Assembly: GCF_002251735.1 (NCBI RefSeq) | Contig: NZ_NOXS01000033.1 | Location: forward strand, 399,846-463,845 | Source: Elstera cyanobacteriorum | GTDB taxonomy: Bacteria; Pseudomonadota; Alphaproteobacteria; Elsterales; Elsteraceae | Length of the DNA: 64,000 nucleotides | Direction of reading: 5' to 3' | Part shown: positions 1-6,633 of the stretch, piece after piece | Layout: every line of letters begins with the position of its first letter | Numbering within the stretch: position 1 is the stretch's first letter | Program-made: the position numbers and the translations under genes | The notes under the pieces: model-generated | What the model was told of the DNA's origin: nothing | Seen by the model: the letters and a program-made list of their open reading frames with translations, nothing else | Database searches by the model: none

Positions 1-252
1 GTAGCGACAGGCGATGATGGTGATCGCCGTTTCGCTTACCTGATAAACCAAACGATGCTCCTGGTCGATCCGTCGTGACCAAAGGCCTGAGAGATTGAGC
101 TTCAGCGCTTCCGGTTTTCCAATACCGTTGAACGGATCGCGCAAAGTTTCCTTGATGAGGAGGTTGATCTTCTTCACCACTTTGCGATCTTCAGTCTGCC
201 AAATCTCATAATCGGACCAGGCTGAAGGGGTCCAGGAAAGTAGCCTAGTCAT
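1..252 (-). CDS. yoeB: YoeB-family mRNA interferase toxin (3' end cut by window edge)
   Basis: Toxin half of a type II toxin-antitoxin pair; the family cleaves mRNA in the ribosomal A site when its antitoxin is degraded. I translated the reverse strand from the ATG at 252-250: 84 codons remain open to base 1. Family hallmarks are clear, including KKINLLIK, GKPEALK, LSGLWSRRI, EHRLVYQV and IACRY. Glu48 and Arg67 match the catalytic Glu and Arg of E. coli YoeB after a two-residue N-terminal offset. The terminal His-Tyr pair that completes the active site would lie just outside the window. The start overlaps the antitoxin stop (ATGACTAG), so the two are translationally coupled. Confidence 0.9.
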   Translation of the reverse strand, partial: MTRLLSWTPSAWSDYEIWQTEDRKVVKKINLLIKETLRDPFNGIGKPEALKLNLSGLWSRRIDQEHRLVYQVSETAITIIACRY

Positions 253-505
253 CCCGCTCATTTAGCGGATGTTGGACCGTCTTTGCCGCGTGAAATTCAG
301 CCAGCGAGGCTTCAAGGTGGGCAGCGTTGGCGGGGGTGCGCAGCAGATGTGCTGTTTCCATCAGGCCGTTGAACACGTCAAGCGACATTAGCACGGCGTG
401 GGGGGCATCCGGCCGGGTAATGATTGTATAGTCAGAGTCCTGGGCAACATCCTCGATCAACTGATCGAGATGCCGCTGCGCTTCGGCGGAGGAGACAACC
501 CGCAT
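245..505 (-). CDS. yefM: YefM/Phd-family antitoxin
   Basis: Antitoxin that should bind and neutralise the YoeB toxin encoded just downstream, and repress its own promoter through the N-terminal DNA-binding fold. The 86-residue product begins MRVVSSAEAQRHL, like YefM, and carries the family segment AVLMSLDVFNGLMETAHLLR in the middle. The C-terminal toxin-binding tail is charged and ends NERDD. I chose the ATG at 505 because a GGGGG stretch lies five bases upstream and because YefM proteins start with this MR(T/V) segment; an upstream ATG at 517 would add four residues. Antitoxin precedes toxin, as usual for this family. Confidence 0.88.
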   Translation of the reverse strand: MRVVSSAEAQRHLDQLIEDVAQDSDYTIITRPDAPHAVLMSLDVFNGLMETAHLLRTPANAAHLEASLAEFHAAKTVQHPLNERDD

Positions 506-566
506 GATAGCCCCCATCTCTCTCTCATCTCAGATGCGTCAGCTTAAGCGAGATAGGGGAGTTTGC

Positions 567-1577
567 CTAGGCCAGCCAGCCCGGCACCGGTAGATTGCGG
601 GCGCGCAGGAACTCGGGGTTGAAGAGTTTCGACTGATAGCGCGCCCCGCCGTCGCAGAGGATGGTGACGATGGTATGCCCCGGCCCCAGCGTGCGCGCGA
701 CCTGCATGGCAGCGGCGACATTGATGCCCGCCGACCCGCCGACGCAGAGGCCATCGTTCTTCAGAAGGTTGAACACAACCTCCAGCGCCTCGGGGTCGGA
801 TACGCGCACGGCGCCGTCGAGCTGTACCCCGGCGAGGTTGCCCGGCACGCGACCTTGGCCGATACCTTCGGTGATGGAAGTCCCTTCCGCCACAAGGTCC
901 CCGCCCGTCGCCCAATTATAAAGAACCGAGCCGTGCGGGTCGGCTAGGAAGACTTTGATCGCGGGATCGGCCGCTTTCAGGGCGCCGCCCGTCCCGGCCA
1001 GGGTGCCGCCGGTGCCGACGGCGCAGGTGAAGACATCGGGCGCCTTGCCGGTCAGGGCTTTCACTTGCGCATAGATTTCTGGCCCGGTGGTGCGGGCGTG
1101 GCCGTCGCGGTTGGCGAGATTATCGAACTGATCGGCGAACAGCACGCCGTTTGGCTCCGTCGCCGCCAATTCTTCCGCCAAGCGCCGGGCGACATGAACG
1201 TAATTGCCGGGGTCTTTGAAGGGTTTGGCCGGGACCAGCTTCAACTCCGCCCCGATTAGGCGCAGGAAATCGATTTTCTCCTGGCTCTGGGTTTCCGGCA
1301 TGACGATGACCGTGCGGTACCCCCGCGCATTGCCGACTAGCGCGAGGCCGATGCCGGTATTGCCCGCCGTCCCTTCGACGATCACCCCGCCGGGCTTTAG
1401 CGTCCCCGCCGCTTCGGCAGCCTGCACGATGGCGAGCGCCGCGCGATCTTTCACCGAGCCGCCGGGGTTCATAAACTCTGCCTTGCCGTAAATCGCACAG
1501 CCGGTCGCCGCCGAGGGGCCGTTGAGATAGATCAGCGGCGTCTGGCCGATAGCGGGGAACAGGCCGGGCGTGGACAT
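567..1577 (-). CDS. cysK: cysteine synthase A (O-acetylserine sulfhydrylase)
   Basis: PLP-dependent enzyme making cysteine from O-acetylserine and sulfide in the cytoplasm. From the ATG at 1577 the protein has 336 residues, slightly longer than the common 310-325. The PLP lysine is Lys43 in NPGGSVKDRAA. The substrate-binding loop reads EGTAGNTGIGLA (family usually GTSGNTG), the phosphate-binding loop GTGGTLAGTGG, and SAGIN lies near the C terminus. An ATG 12 bases upstream is in frame but less likely. It is a single-gene unit, divergent from the methyltransferase at 1676. The Thr-Ala-Gly variant of the loop also occurs in CBS-like relatives, so cystathionine beta-synthase activity cannot be excluded. 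Confidence 0.88.
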   Translation of the reverse strand: MSTPGLFPAIGQTPLIYLNGPSAATGCAIYGKAEFMNPGGSVKDRAALAIVQAAEAAGTLKPGGVIVEGTAGNTGIGLALVGNARGYRTVIVMPETQSQEKIDFLRLIGAELKLVPAKPFKDPGNYVHVARRLAEELAATEPNGVLFADQFDNLANRDGHARTTGPEIYAQVKALTGKAPDVFTCAVGTGGTLAGTGGALKAADPAIKVFLADPHGSVLYNWATGGDLVAEGTSITEGIGQGRVPGNLAGVQLDGAVRVSDPEALEVVFNLLKNDGLCVGGSAGINVAAAMQVARTLGPGHTIVTILCDGGARYQSKLFNPEFLRARNLPVPGWLA

Positions 1578-1675
1578 GATTTTCTCCAATTTACAGCGTG
1601 ATTTGGGAAACTTGTAAAAGATGTAGGCCCATCCGTGAAAAGCTGCAAGAGTGCCCGAAGCATGGGAGGGCTGAT

Positions 1676-2440
1676 ATGAGCGGGTTCAAGGATCATTTTT
1701 CCGCCGTTGCGGGCGGCTATGCGGCTTTTCGGCCCCGGTATGGCGCCAGGCTGGCGGCCGATCTGGCGGCGCTCTGTACGCGGCATCGGTTGGCGTGGGA
1801 TGCGGGCTGTGGGTCGGGTCAATTCTCCGCCCTCTTGCCCGCCCATTTCGAGACCGTGGTGGCGACCGACGCATCCGCCGATCAAATAGCCGCCGCAACG
1901 CCGCATCCGCAGATCGCCTATCGCGCCGCGCGGGCGGAGGCGAGTGGCTTGCCGGAGGGCCGTGTCGATCTCATCACCGTCGCCCAGGCCGCCCATTGGT
2001 TCGATTTACCGGCGTTTTATGCCGAATGCCGCCGGGTGGCCGCGCCGGGGGCTGTGCTGGCGCTAATTTCCTATGAAAATATGATCCTGCCGCCCGCACT
2101 CGCGCCCGTGTTCCAACATTTTTATAAAGATGTGCTCGGCCCGTTTTGGCCCGCCGACCGGCTTCATGTGGAAAACGGCTATGCGGACCTGCCGTTTCCG
2201 TTCGATCCCTTACCGCTGCCACCCCAGCAGTTGGAGGCCGAGTGGGACGCGGCGGCGGTCTTGGGCTATATCGGCACCTGGTCAGCCGTGCGCGGTCTGT
2301 TGGCGGCGGAGGGGGAGGGGCGGTTGAATGCCTTCCGCCAGCAGTTCACCGAGGCGTGGGAGGCGGCGGTCGGGCCGGGGCGCCGGTTGTCCCTGGTGTG
2401 GCCGGTCAGCGTGCGGGTTGGGCGGGTTCTTCCGGCGTGA
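1676..2440 (+). CDS. class I SAM-dependent methyltransferase (Methyltransf_11 type)
   Basis: Putative small-molecule methyltransferase of 254 residues. The N-terminal FKDHFSAVAGGYAAFRP segment is typical of the UbiE/yeast TMT1-like group, followed by SAM motif I (WDAGCGSGQFSALL), an acidic motif after strand 2 (VVATDASADQ) and VDLITVAQAAHWFD as motif post-II. The last third carries no recognisable extra domain. I chose the ATG at 1676 because GGAGGG lies seven bases upstream; the open frame extends to 1598 without a better site. The substrate cannot be told from sequence. It is divergent from cysK with about 100 bases between. Confidence 0.75.
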   Translation: MSGFKDHFSAVAGGYAAFRPRYGARLAADLAALCTRHRLAWDAGCGSGQFSALLPAHFETVVATDASADQIAAATPHPQIAYRAARAEASGLPEGRVDLITVAQAAHWFDLPAFYAECRRVAAPGAVLALISYENMILPPALAPVFQHFYKDVLGPFWPADRLHVENGYADLPFPFDPLPLPPQQLEAEWDAAAVLGYIGTWSAVRGLLAAEGEGRLNAFRQQFTEAWEAAVGPGRRLSLVWPVSVRVGRVLPA

Positions 2441-2473
2441 GTGAGATTCTTCGCGGCTTTTCAGACTCCTGCA

Positions 2474-2502
2474 TTGACAGGGGGCAGGCCGATGGGTAGG
2501 GT
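2474..2502 (+). promoter_or_regulatory. sigma70-type promoter of rpmJ
   Basis: TTGACA at 2474-2479 and TAGGGT at 2497-2502 are separated by 17 bases. Start of transcription would fall near 2509, about 50 bases before the rpmJ ATG. This is one of the strongest promoter matches in the window, fitting a ribosomal protein gene. Confidence 0.65.
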
Positions 2503-2559
2503 CGCGACCTATTTTCGGCCTGGCTTCGGCCCGGATCTTGGGAACTGAAGGTTTGTATC

Positions 2560-2685
2560 ATGAAGATCGTCAACTCGCTGAAATCGATGAAGACCCGCCA
2601 CAAGGCTTGCCGTATCGTTCGCCGCAAGGGCCGCGTCTACGTCATCAACAAGCAGAACCCGCGCTTCAAGGCCCGCCAGGGCTAA
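2560..2685 (+). CDS. rpmJ: 50S ribosomal protein L36
   Basis: A 41-residue basic protein of the large ribosomal subunit, read directly from the bases because it is short. It starts [18 protein letters not shown] and ends NPRFKARQG. It belongs to the long form of L36 that lacks the zinc-ribbon pattern (Cys-X2-Cys...Cys...His) of the 37-38 residue form: only one cysteine (Cys17) is present. This zinc-free form is the usual one in alphaproteobacteria, so it is probably the sole L36. The gene stands alone with its own promoter and terminator, away from the ribosomal protein clusters. Confidence 0.93.
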   Translation: MKIVNSLKSMKTRHKACRIVRRKGRVYVINKQNPRFKARQG

Positions 2686-2739
2686 TCCGCCCCGCGCCCA
2701 CACGGGCGCACGGACGGCCAGCGGTTTCGCTGCTACGTT

Positions 2740-2771
2740 AAAAGCACCGACGGGAAACCGCCGGTGCTTTT
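2740..2771 (+). terminator. intrinsic terminator after rpmJ
   Basis: AAAAGCACCG (2740-2749) pairs with CGGTGCTTTT (2762-2771) around a 12-base loop. The 3' arm ends in a T run. It lies 55 bases after the rpmJ stop. Confidence 0.75.
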
Positions 2772-2806
2772 GCTTTGGGGGCTTAGCATTTCTTTAGCAT
2801 CGGCGC

Positions 2807-2844
2807 TTGACGGTGTTAGGGAGAAACCGTATCTCTAATTGTGA
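2807..2844 (+). promoter_or_regulatory. promoter and operator of the Rrf2 regulator gene
   Basis: TTGACG (2807-2812) and TATCTC (2830-2835) are spaced by 17 bases and form a good sigma70 promoter. The -10 lies inside a 19-base element, ACCGTATCTCTAATTGTGA (2826-2844). The reverse complement of that element matches 17 of 19 bases with 3346-3364 in front of the flavodoxin gene. The overlap with the -10 suggests autorepression by the Rrf2 protein (inference). Confidence 0.6.
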
Positions 2845-2859
2845 CGATTGGAGGGGCGC

Positions 2860-3294
2860 ATGGGCGCGCGCAGCAGTCGGTTCGCGGTGGCTCTTCACGC
2901 TTTGGCGATCATCGCCCGGCGTGGGGGGGAGCCTGCCTCGTCGGAGTGGATTGCCGAAAGCGTCGGCACCAACCCGGTGGTCATCCGCCGGGCTTTGGCG
3001 CCGCTGCGGGAAGCAGGGCTGATTACCTCGGTTGCCGGGGCGGCGGGCGGGTTTCTGCTGGCCAAACCGGCGGAGGCGATTGGCCTTAATCAGGTCTGGT
3101 CGGCGGTGGAACCTGAGGGTTTCGCCTGCCACGGCGGGGCGGAAGATTGCCCGGTTGCGGCCAGCCTGCCGCCTATCTTGGCCGAAATCGGTCAAGATAT
3201 GGACCGGGCTATCGAGGTTAGTCTGCGGGCCTGGCGCCTGTCGGACGTGACCCGCCGACTGTGCGAGGAGATGACCGCCAAAGGCGCCTGCTGA
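2860..3294 (+). CDS. Rrf2-family transcriptional regulator
   Basis: A 144-residue winged-helix regulator. The N-terminal helix-turn-helix spans about residues 20-52 (WIAESVGTNPVVIRRALAPLREAG), followed by the wing with AGAAGGFLLAKP. Cysteines occur at 90, 97, 135 and 144. The pair Cys90/Cys97 sits where IscR and NsrR hold their iron-sulfur cysteines, but the third of that triad is missing. A thiol switch like the YwnA-type Rrf2 proteins is therefore more likely than a cluster (inference). Start ATG 2860 has GGAGGGG four bases upstream; an in-frame TTG at 2848 is less likely. A terminator hairpin separates it from the flavodoxin gene, which shares its operator-like sequence. Confidence 0.85.
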   Translation: MGARSSRFAVALHALAIIARRGGEPASSEWIAESVGTNPVVIRRALAPLREAGLITSVAGAAGGFLLAKPAEAIGLNQVWSAVEPEGFACHGGAEDCPVAASLPPILAEIGQDMDRAIEVSLRAWRLSDVTRRLCEEMTAKGAC

Positions 3295-3309
3295 TCGTCA
3301 TCGCGGAAG

Positions 3310-3330
3310 AACGGCCTGCGGGCCGTTTTT
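3310..3330 (+). terminator. intrinsic terminator after the Rrf2 gene
   Basis: AACGGCC (3310-3316) pairs with GGCCGTT (3321-3327) around a four-base loop and runs into five T residues. It separates the regulator transcript from the flavodoxin gene, which then needs its own promoter. Confidence 0.75.
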
Positions 3331-3345
3331 CTAACCGGAGAAATG

Positions 3346-3364
3346 TAACAATTATAGATACGGT
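3346..3364 (+). promoter_or_regulatory. operator overlapping the -10 of the flavodoxin gene
   Basis: TAACAATTATAGATACGGT (3346-3364) is nearly the reverse complement of the element in the Rrf2 promoter (17 of 19 bases). Read on the minus strand it contains a 17-base imperfect dyad, GTATCTATAATTGTTAC, with six of eight positions paired. A -10 candidate TATAGA (3353-3358) lies inside it; the -35 region is poor. Likely Rrf2 binding site (inference). Confidence 0.55.
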
Positions 3365-3371
3365 GATCTTC

Positions 3372-3944
3372 ATGGCAAACGTGGCAATCGTCTATCACAG
3401 CGGCTTCGGGCATACGGCGGTTCAGGCCGATAGTGTGGCGACAGGCGCCCGCAGCGTTCCCGGCACGACCGTAACGCTGATCAAGGCAGAAGAGTGGGAA
3501 GCCCAGGCCGAGGCGCTGGATGCCGCCGACGCCATCATCTTCGGCGCGCCGACCTATATGGGCAGCGTGTCGGCGCAGTTTAAAACCTTCATGGATGCCA
3601 CCGGCAAGATTTGGTACACGCAAAAATGGAAGGATAAGCTGGCGGCGGGCTTCACCAATTCGGCCAGCCAGAGCGGCGATAAGCTGAATAGCCTGATCCA
3701 GCTTGCCATCTTCGGCGCGCAGCACGGGATGATCTGGGTGTCGCTGGGTGAGTTGCCGCAAAACAACAGCAGCCAGTCGAGCCCCGATACGGTGAACCGC
3801 CTCGGCAGCTTCTTGGGCGCGATGGCGCAGTCGAATAATGATCAAGGGCCGGACCTCGCGCCGCCGCCCGCCGACCGTAAGACGGCGGAAATACTGGGCG
3901 CCCGCGTCGCAACCTTAGCGAAGAAACTCGCTCCCGCCGCCTAA
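3372..3944 (+). CDS. flavodoxin/WrbA-like NAD(P)H-dependent flavoprotein
   Basis: A 190-residue flavodoxin-fold protein, probably an FMN-dependent quinone or electrophile reductase acting in the cytoplasm. The FMN phosphate loop is IVYHSGFGHTAVQA at residues 5-18, the second flavin loop FGAPTYMGSVSAQFK around 60-75, and SASQSGDK follows as in WrbA relatives. Length is close to WrbA (about 200), but the WrbA motifs are only partly kept, so I leave the symbol empty. The ATG at 3372 lies seven or eight bases after the predicted transcription start, so the leader would be very short. It is convergent with another FMN reductase gene at 3988-4536. Confidence 0.8.
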   Translation: MANVAIVYHSGFGHTAVQADSVATGARSVPGTTVTLIKAEEWEAQAEALDAADAIIFGAPTYMGSVSAQFKTFMDATGKIWYTQKWKDKLAAGFTNSASQSGDKLNSLIQLAIFGAQHGMIWVSLGELPQNNSSQSSPDTVNRLGSFLGAMAQSNNDQGPDLAPPPADRKTAEILGARVATLAKKLAPAA

Positions 3945-3953
3945 CGGCCACAA

Positions 3954-3979
3954 GAAGCCGGGGGGATGCCCCCGGCTTC
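3954..3979. terminator. bidirectional hairpin between convergent flavoprotein genes
   Basis: GAAGCCGGGGG and CCCCCGGCTTC form a perfect stem around an ATG loop, between two convergent stop codons. There is no long T run on either side, so termination strength is uncertain. Confidence 0.55.
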
Positions 3980-3987
3980 GCATCAGT

Positions 3988-4536
3988 CTAGGCCCCGACG
4001 CGGTCAATCCAGCGCGCGAAGCTGTCGATCCAGCCGCTCAGGAAAGCGCGGGTTTCCGGGTTGGTGATGGCGCCTTCGGCATCGAACACTTCCGGCTTAT
4101 AGGTGAAATACACTTCCGGCTGCGTCATCAGATAGGCGCCGACGACACTGACGATATTGCGCAGCGAATTTTGCGCGGCCGCCGTCCCGGTCGCCCCAGG
4201 CGTCGTGCCGGTAATGGCGGCGGGTTTCCCCGCCCAGGAATTCTTCCCCCACGGGCGATTGGCCCAATCGATGGCGTTGTGGATCACGGGGGTGAAGGTC
4301 CGGTTATATTCCGGCGTGACGAACAGCACGGCATCGGCGGCCTCGATATCAGCCTTCAAGCGCAACACCGACGCCGGGGGCGTGGCCCATAGGTCTTCAT
4401 TATAGACCGGCAGGTCGCCAAGATCGACGAATTGAAACTTTAGGCGATCGGATGCCAGCTTCGCTAGGCTCTCGGCAAACTTGCGGTTGATCGAGTCGCG
4501 GCGCAGCGAACCCACGAGAACAGCAACGGTTTTCAT
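3988..4536 (-). CDS. NADPH-dependent FMN reductase family protein
   Basis: A 182-residue flavodoxin-like reductase of the chromate/quinone/azo reductase group. It has the N-terminal FMN-binding segment VLVGSLRRDSINRKFAE (residues 6-22), the family motif LFVTPEYNRTFTPVIHNAIDW (about 70-90), and GKPAAITGTTPGATGT as the third flavin contact. The start at 4536 follows AGGATCGAAG and matches the family start MKTVAVLVGS. It is divergent from an HxlR-type regulator with 93 bases between, a common arrangement in which the regulator controls the reductase in response to quinones or diamide. Substrate unknown. Confidence 0.85.
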   Translation of the reverse strand: MKTVAVLVGSLRRDSINRKFAESLAKLASDRLKFQFVDLGDLPVYNEDLWATPPASVLRLKADIEAADAVLFVTPEYNRTFTPVIHNAIDWANRPWGKNSWAGKPAAITGTTPGATGTAAAQNSLRNIVSVVGAYLMTQPEVYFTYKPEVFDAEGAITNPETRAFLSGWIDSFARWIDRVGA

Positions 4537-4545
4537 CTTCGATCC

Positions 4546-4557
4546 TTTGTTTACAAA
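4546..4557. promoter_or_regulatory. small dyad in the reductase-HxlR intergenic region
   Basis: TTTGT-TT-ACAAA is a perfect inverted repeat ten bases from the reductase start codon. On the reductase strand it would lie around the transcription start of a weak promoter (TTGCGA ... CTATAG). It is a candidate HxlR operator, but short enough to be chance. Confidence 0.3.
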
Positions 4558-4629
4558 AGTGACTAAGGCTATAGTGGGAACCGAAAACCGTATCGCAAGA
4601 CGGCACTCTTTTGCGCCTGAGGCACCTTT

Positions 4630-5013
4630 ATGAAACCAACCGCCCATCCCGATCCCGAGCGGTGCCGTTTGGTCAATGACATCATCGCCCTGGTCGGCGA
4701 TAAATGGAGCGTGCAGGTTGTCATGTGCCTAGGCGGCGGGCAGCAGCGCTTTACCGAGATTCGGCGGGCCGTCGAGGGGATTTCCCAAAAAATGCTGACC
4801 GTTACCCTGCGCGGGCTGGAGCGGGACGGCTATGTGCAGCGCACGGTTCACGCCACCATTCCGCCGCGCGTCGATTATGAACTAACGCCGCTGGGGTACG
4901 AATTGCTCGTGCCCCTTAAGGCGCTGGGCGATTGGGCGCTGACCCACTACCGGCGGGTTGCTGCCGCCCGCGCCGCCTATGACGCCCGCGCGCTGGCCGA
5001 CGCGGCGGAATAA
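4630..5013 (+). CDS. HxlR-family transcriptional regulator
   Basis: A 127-residue winged-helix dimeric regulator. The HxlR signature runs from CRLVNDIIALVGDKWSV (residues 12-28), through RFTEIRRAVEGISQKMLTVTLRGLERDGYVQR, to YELTPLGYELLVPLKALGDW. Cys12 occupies the conserved N-terminal position used as a redox sensor in YodB/HypR-type members; Cys33 is also present. Divergence from the FMN reductase gene suggests it represses that gene and itself until oxidised or alkylated (inference from the family). It starts at an ATG after CACCTTT with no clear Shine-Dalgarno, which may mean weak expression. Confidence 0.85.
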   Translation: MKPTAHPDPERCRLVNDIIALVGDKWSVQVVMCLGGGQQRFTEIRRAVEGISQKMLTVTLRGLERDGYVQRTVHATIPPRVDYELTPLGYELLVPLKALGDWALTHYRRVAAARAAYDARALADAAE

Positions 5014-5133
5014 CGCGCCCCCTACGAAAGTCCCGCCGGTTTTCCCGTTGCTTGCGCTTGGCTTTTGCCGCGTTATCCTCTGTAACAAGCCGAAAAGAGG
5101 CGTGGGGCGGTACGCCCTGGGGAGGGGGAGACG

Positions 5134-6624
5134 ATGGTTCTGATGCCGGAACCGCAGGCGGCCATTCTGGCGCGGCGGGATGTGATTGTGGCGGGCCTGC
5201 GCGCCCTATTGCCGGATGCCTGCGTGATTGCCGACGAAACCGGGCGGCGGGCCTATGAATGCGATGCCGTCAGCGCGTATCGCCAACTTCCCCTAGCGGT
5301 GGTGCTGCCCCGGAATACGGCGGAAGTGTCGGCGGTCCTGCGTTATTGCCATGAAGAAGGCGTACCGGTGGTGCCGCGCGGGGCGGGAACCTCGCTGTCG
5401 GGCGGGGCGTTGCCGGTGGCGGATGGGATTATCCTGGGCCTCGGCAAGCTCAATAAGATTCTTGACATCGATTTCGCCAATCGCGCGGTGGTGGCGCAGC
5501 CGGGGGTAACGAACCTCGGCATCACCAATGCCGTGCAGCACGCGGGCTTCTATTACGCGCCCGACCCGTCCTCGCAAATCGCCTGCACCATCGGCGGCAA
5601 TGTCGCGGAAAATTCTGGTGGTGTGCATTGCCTGAAGTATGGGCTGACGACCAACAACATCCTCGGCGTCGAACTCGTCCAGATGGACGGCACCGTGCTG
5701 CGCTTCGGCGGTAAGGCGCTGGAAGCCGGGGGGTACGATTGGCTCGGGCTGCTCACTGGCTCCGAAGGGTTGCTGGGGGTGGTGACGGAAGTGACCGTGC
5801 GCATTCTGCGCAAACCGGCCACGGCGCGGGCGCTGCTGCTCGGCTTTCCGTCCTCCGAACAGGGGGGCGATTGCGTCGGCAAGATCATTGCCGCCGGGAT
5901 CATTCCGGGCGGGATGGAGATGATGGACCGCCCCGCGATCCACGCCACGGAAGCCTTCGTGAACGTCGGCTATCCGCTGGATGTGGAAGCGCTGCTGATC
6001 GTCGAACTCGACGGGCCGCCGGTGGAGGTGGATTACCTGATCGAGCGCGTCTCGGCGATTGCCGATAGTTGTTCCGCCGTCACCAAGCGGATTTCGGTCA
6101 ACGAGGCGGAACGCATGGCCTTCTGGGCCGGGCGCAAGGCGGCTTTTCCGGCGGCGGGGCGGATTTCGCCCGATTATCTCTGCATGGACGGCACCATACC
6201 GCGCCGGGCTTTGTCGCAGGTGCTTACGCGGATGACCGAGCTGTCCAAGCAGTATGGCCTTGGGTTGGCGAACGTCTTCCACGCCGGGGACGGCAATCTC
6301 CATCCGCTGATCCTGTTCGACGCCAATAAGCCGGGCGAGTTCGAGAAGGCGGAGGCCTTTGGCGCCGATATTCTGCGCCTCTGCGTCGATGTCGGCGGGG
6401 TTTTGACCGGCGAGCATGGCGTCGGCGTCGAAAAGCGCGAGTTGATGCCCTGTATGTTCTCCGAAATCGACCTTGATCAGCAAAAACGGGTGAAAGAGGC
6501 CTTCGACCCGCAGGGGCTGCTGAACCCCGGTAAGGTCTTTCCGCTGCTGCATCGCTGCGCCGAAGGTGGGCAGATGCATGTTGCGGGCGGGGCGATCCCG
6601 CATCCTGATCTGCCGCGCTTCTAA
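5134..6624 (+). CDS. glcD: glycolate oxidase, FAD subunit GlcD
   Basis: Catalytic flavoprotein of glycolate oxidase, oxidising glycolate to glyoxylate with GlcE and GlcF at the cytoplasmic membrane. Its 496 residues match the family. The FAD_binding_4 domain covers about residues 50-190, with PRGAGTSLSGGALP near 85 and the SSQIACTIGGNVAENSGG loop near 150. The C-terminal FAD-oxidase domain contains NVFHAGDGNLHP and GVLTGEHGVGVEKR. GGGGAGGGGG precedes the ATG. It is first of a three-gene operon with 9- and 4-base gaps. The family also contains D-lactate dehydrogenases, but the GlcE and GlcF partners support glycolate. Confidence 0.93.
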   Translation: MVLMPEPQAAILARRDVIVAGLRALLPDACVIADETGRRAYECDAVSAYRQLPLAVVLPRNTAEVSAVLRYCHEEGVPVVPRGAGTSLSGGALPVADGIILGLGKLNKILDIDFANRAVVAQPGVTNLGITNAVQHAGFYYAPDPSSQIACTIGGNVAENSGGVHCLKYGLTTNNILGVELVQMDGTVLRFGGKALEAGGYDWLGLLTGSEGLLGVVTEVTVRILRKPATARALLLGFPSSEQGGDCVGKIIAAGIIPGGMEMMDRPAIHATEAFVNVGYPLDVEALLIVELDGPPVEVDYLIERVSAIADSCSAVTKRISVNEAERMAFWAGRKAAFPAAGRISPDYLCMDGTIPRRALSQVLTRMTELSKQYGLGLANVFHAGDGNLHPLILFDANKPGEFEKAEAFGADILRLCVDVGGVLTGEHGVGVEKRELMPCMFSEIDLDQQKRVKEAFDPQGLLNPGKVFPLLHRCAEGGQMHVAGGAIPHPDLPRF

Positions 6625-6633
6625 GGATTTCCG

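Noticed and set aside
2560-2685. L36 without zinc cysteines as a zinc-starvation paralogue
   Set aside because: In alphaproteobacteria this 41-residue form is the normal L36, so no special zinc-limitation role is needed; no Zur-like box was seen before it.
5293-6603. Open frame of 436 codons opposite glcD
   Set aside because: glcD carries full FAD motifs and sits in an operon; the antisense frame shows only Arg/His/Gln-rich composition.
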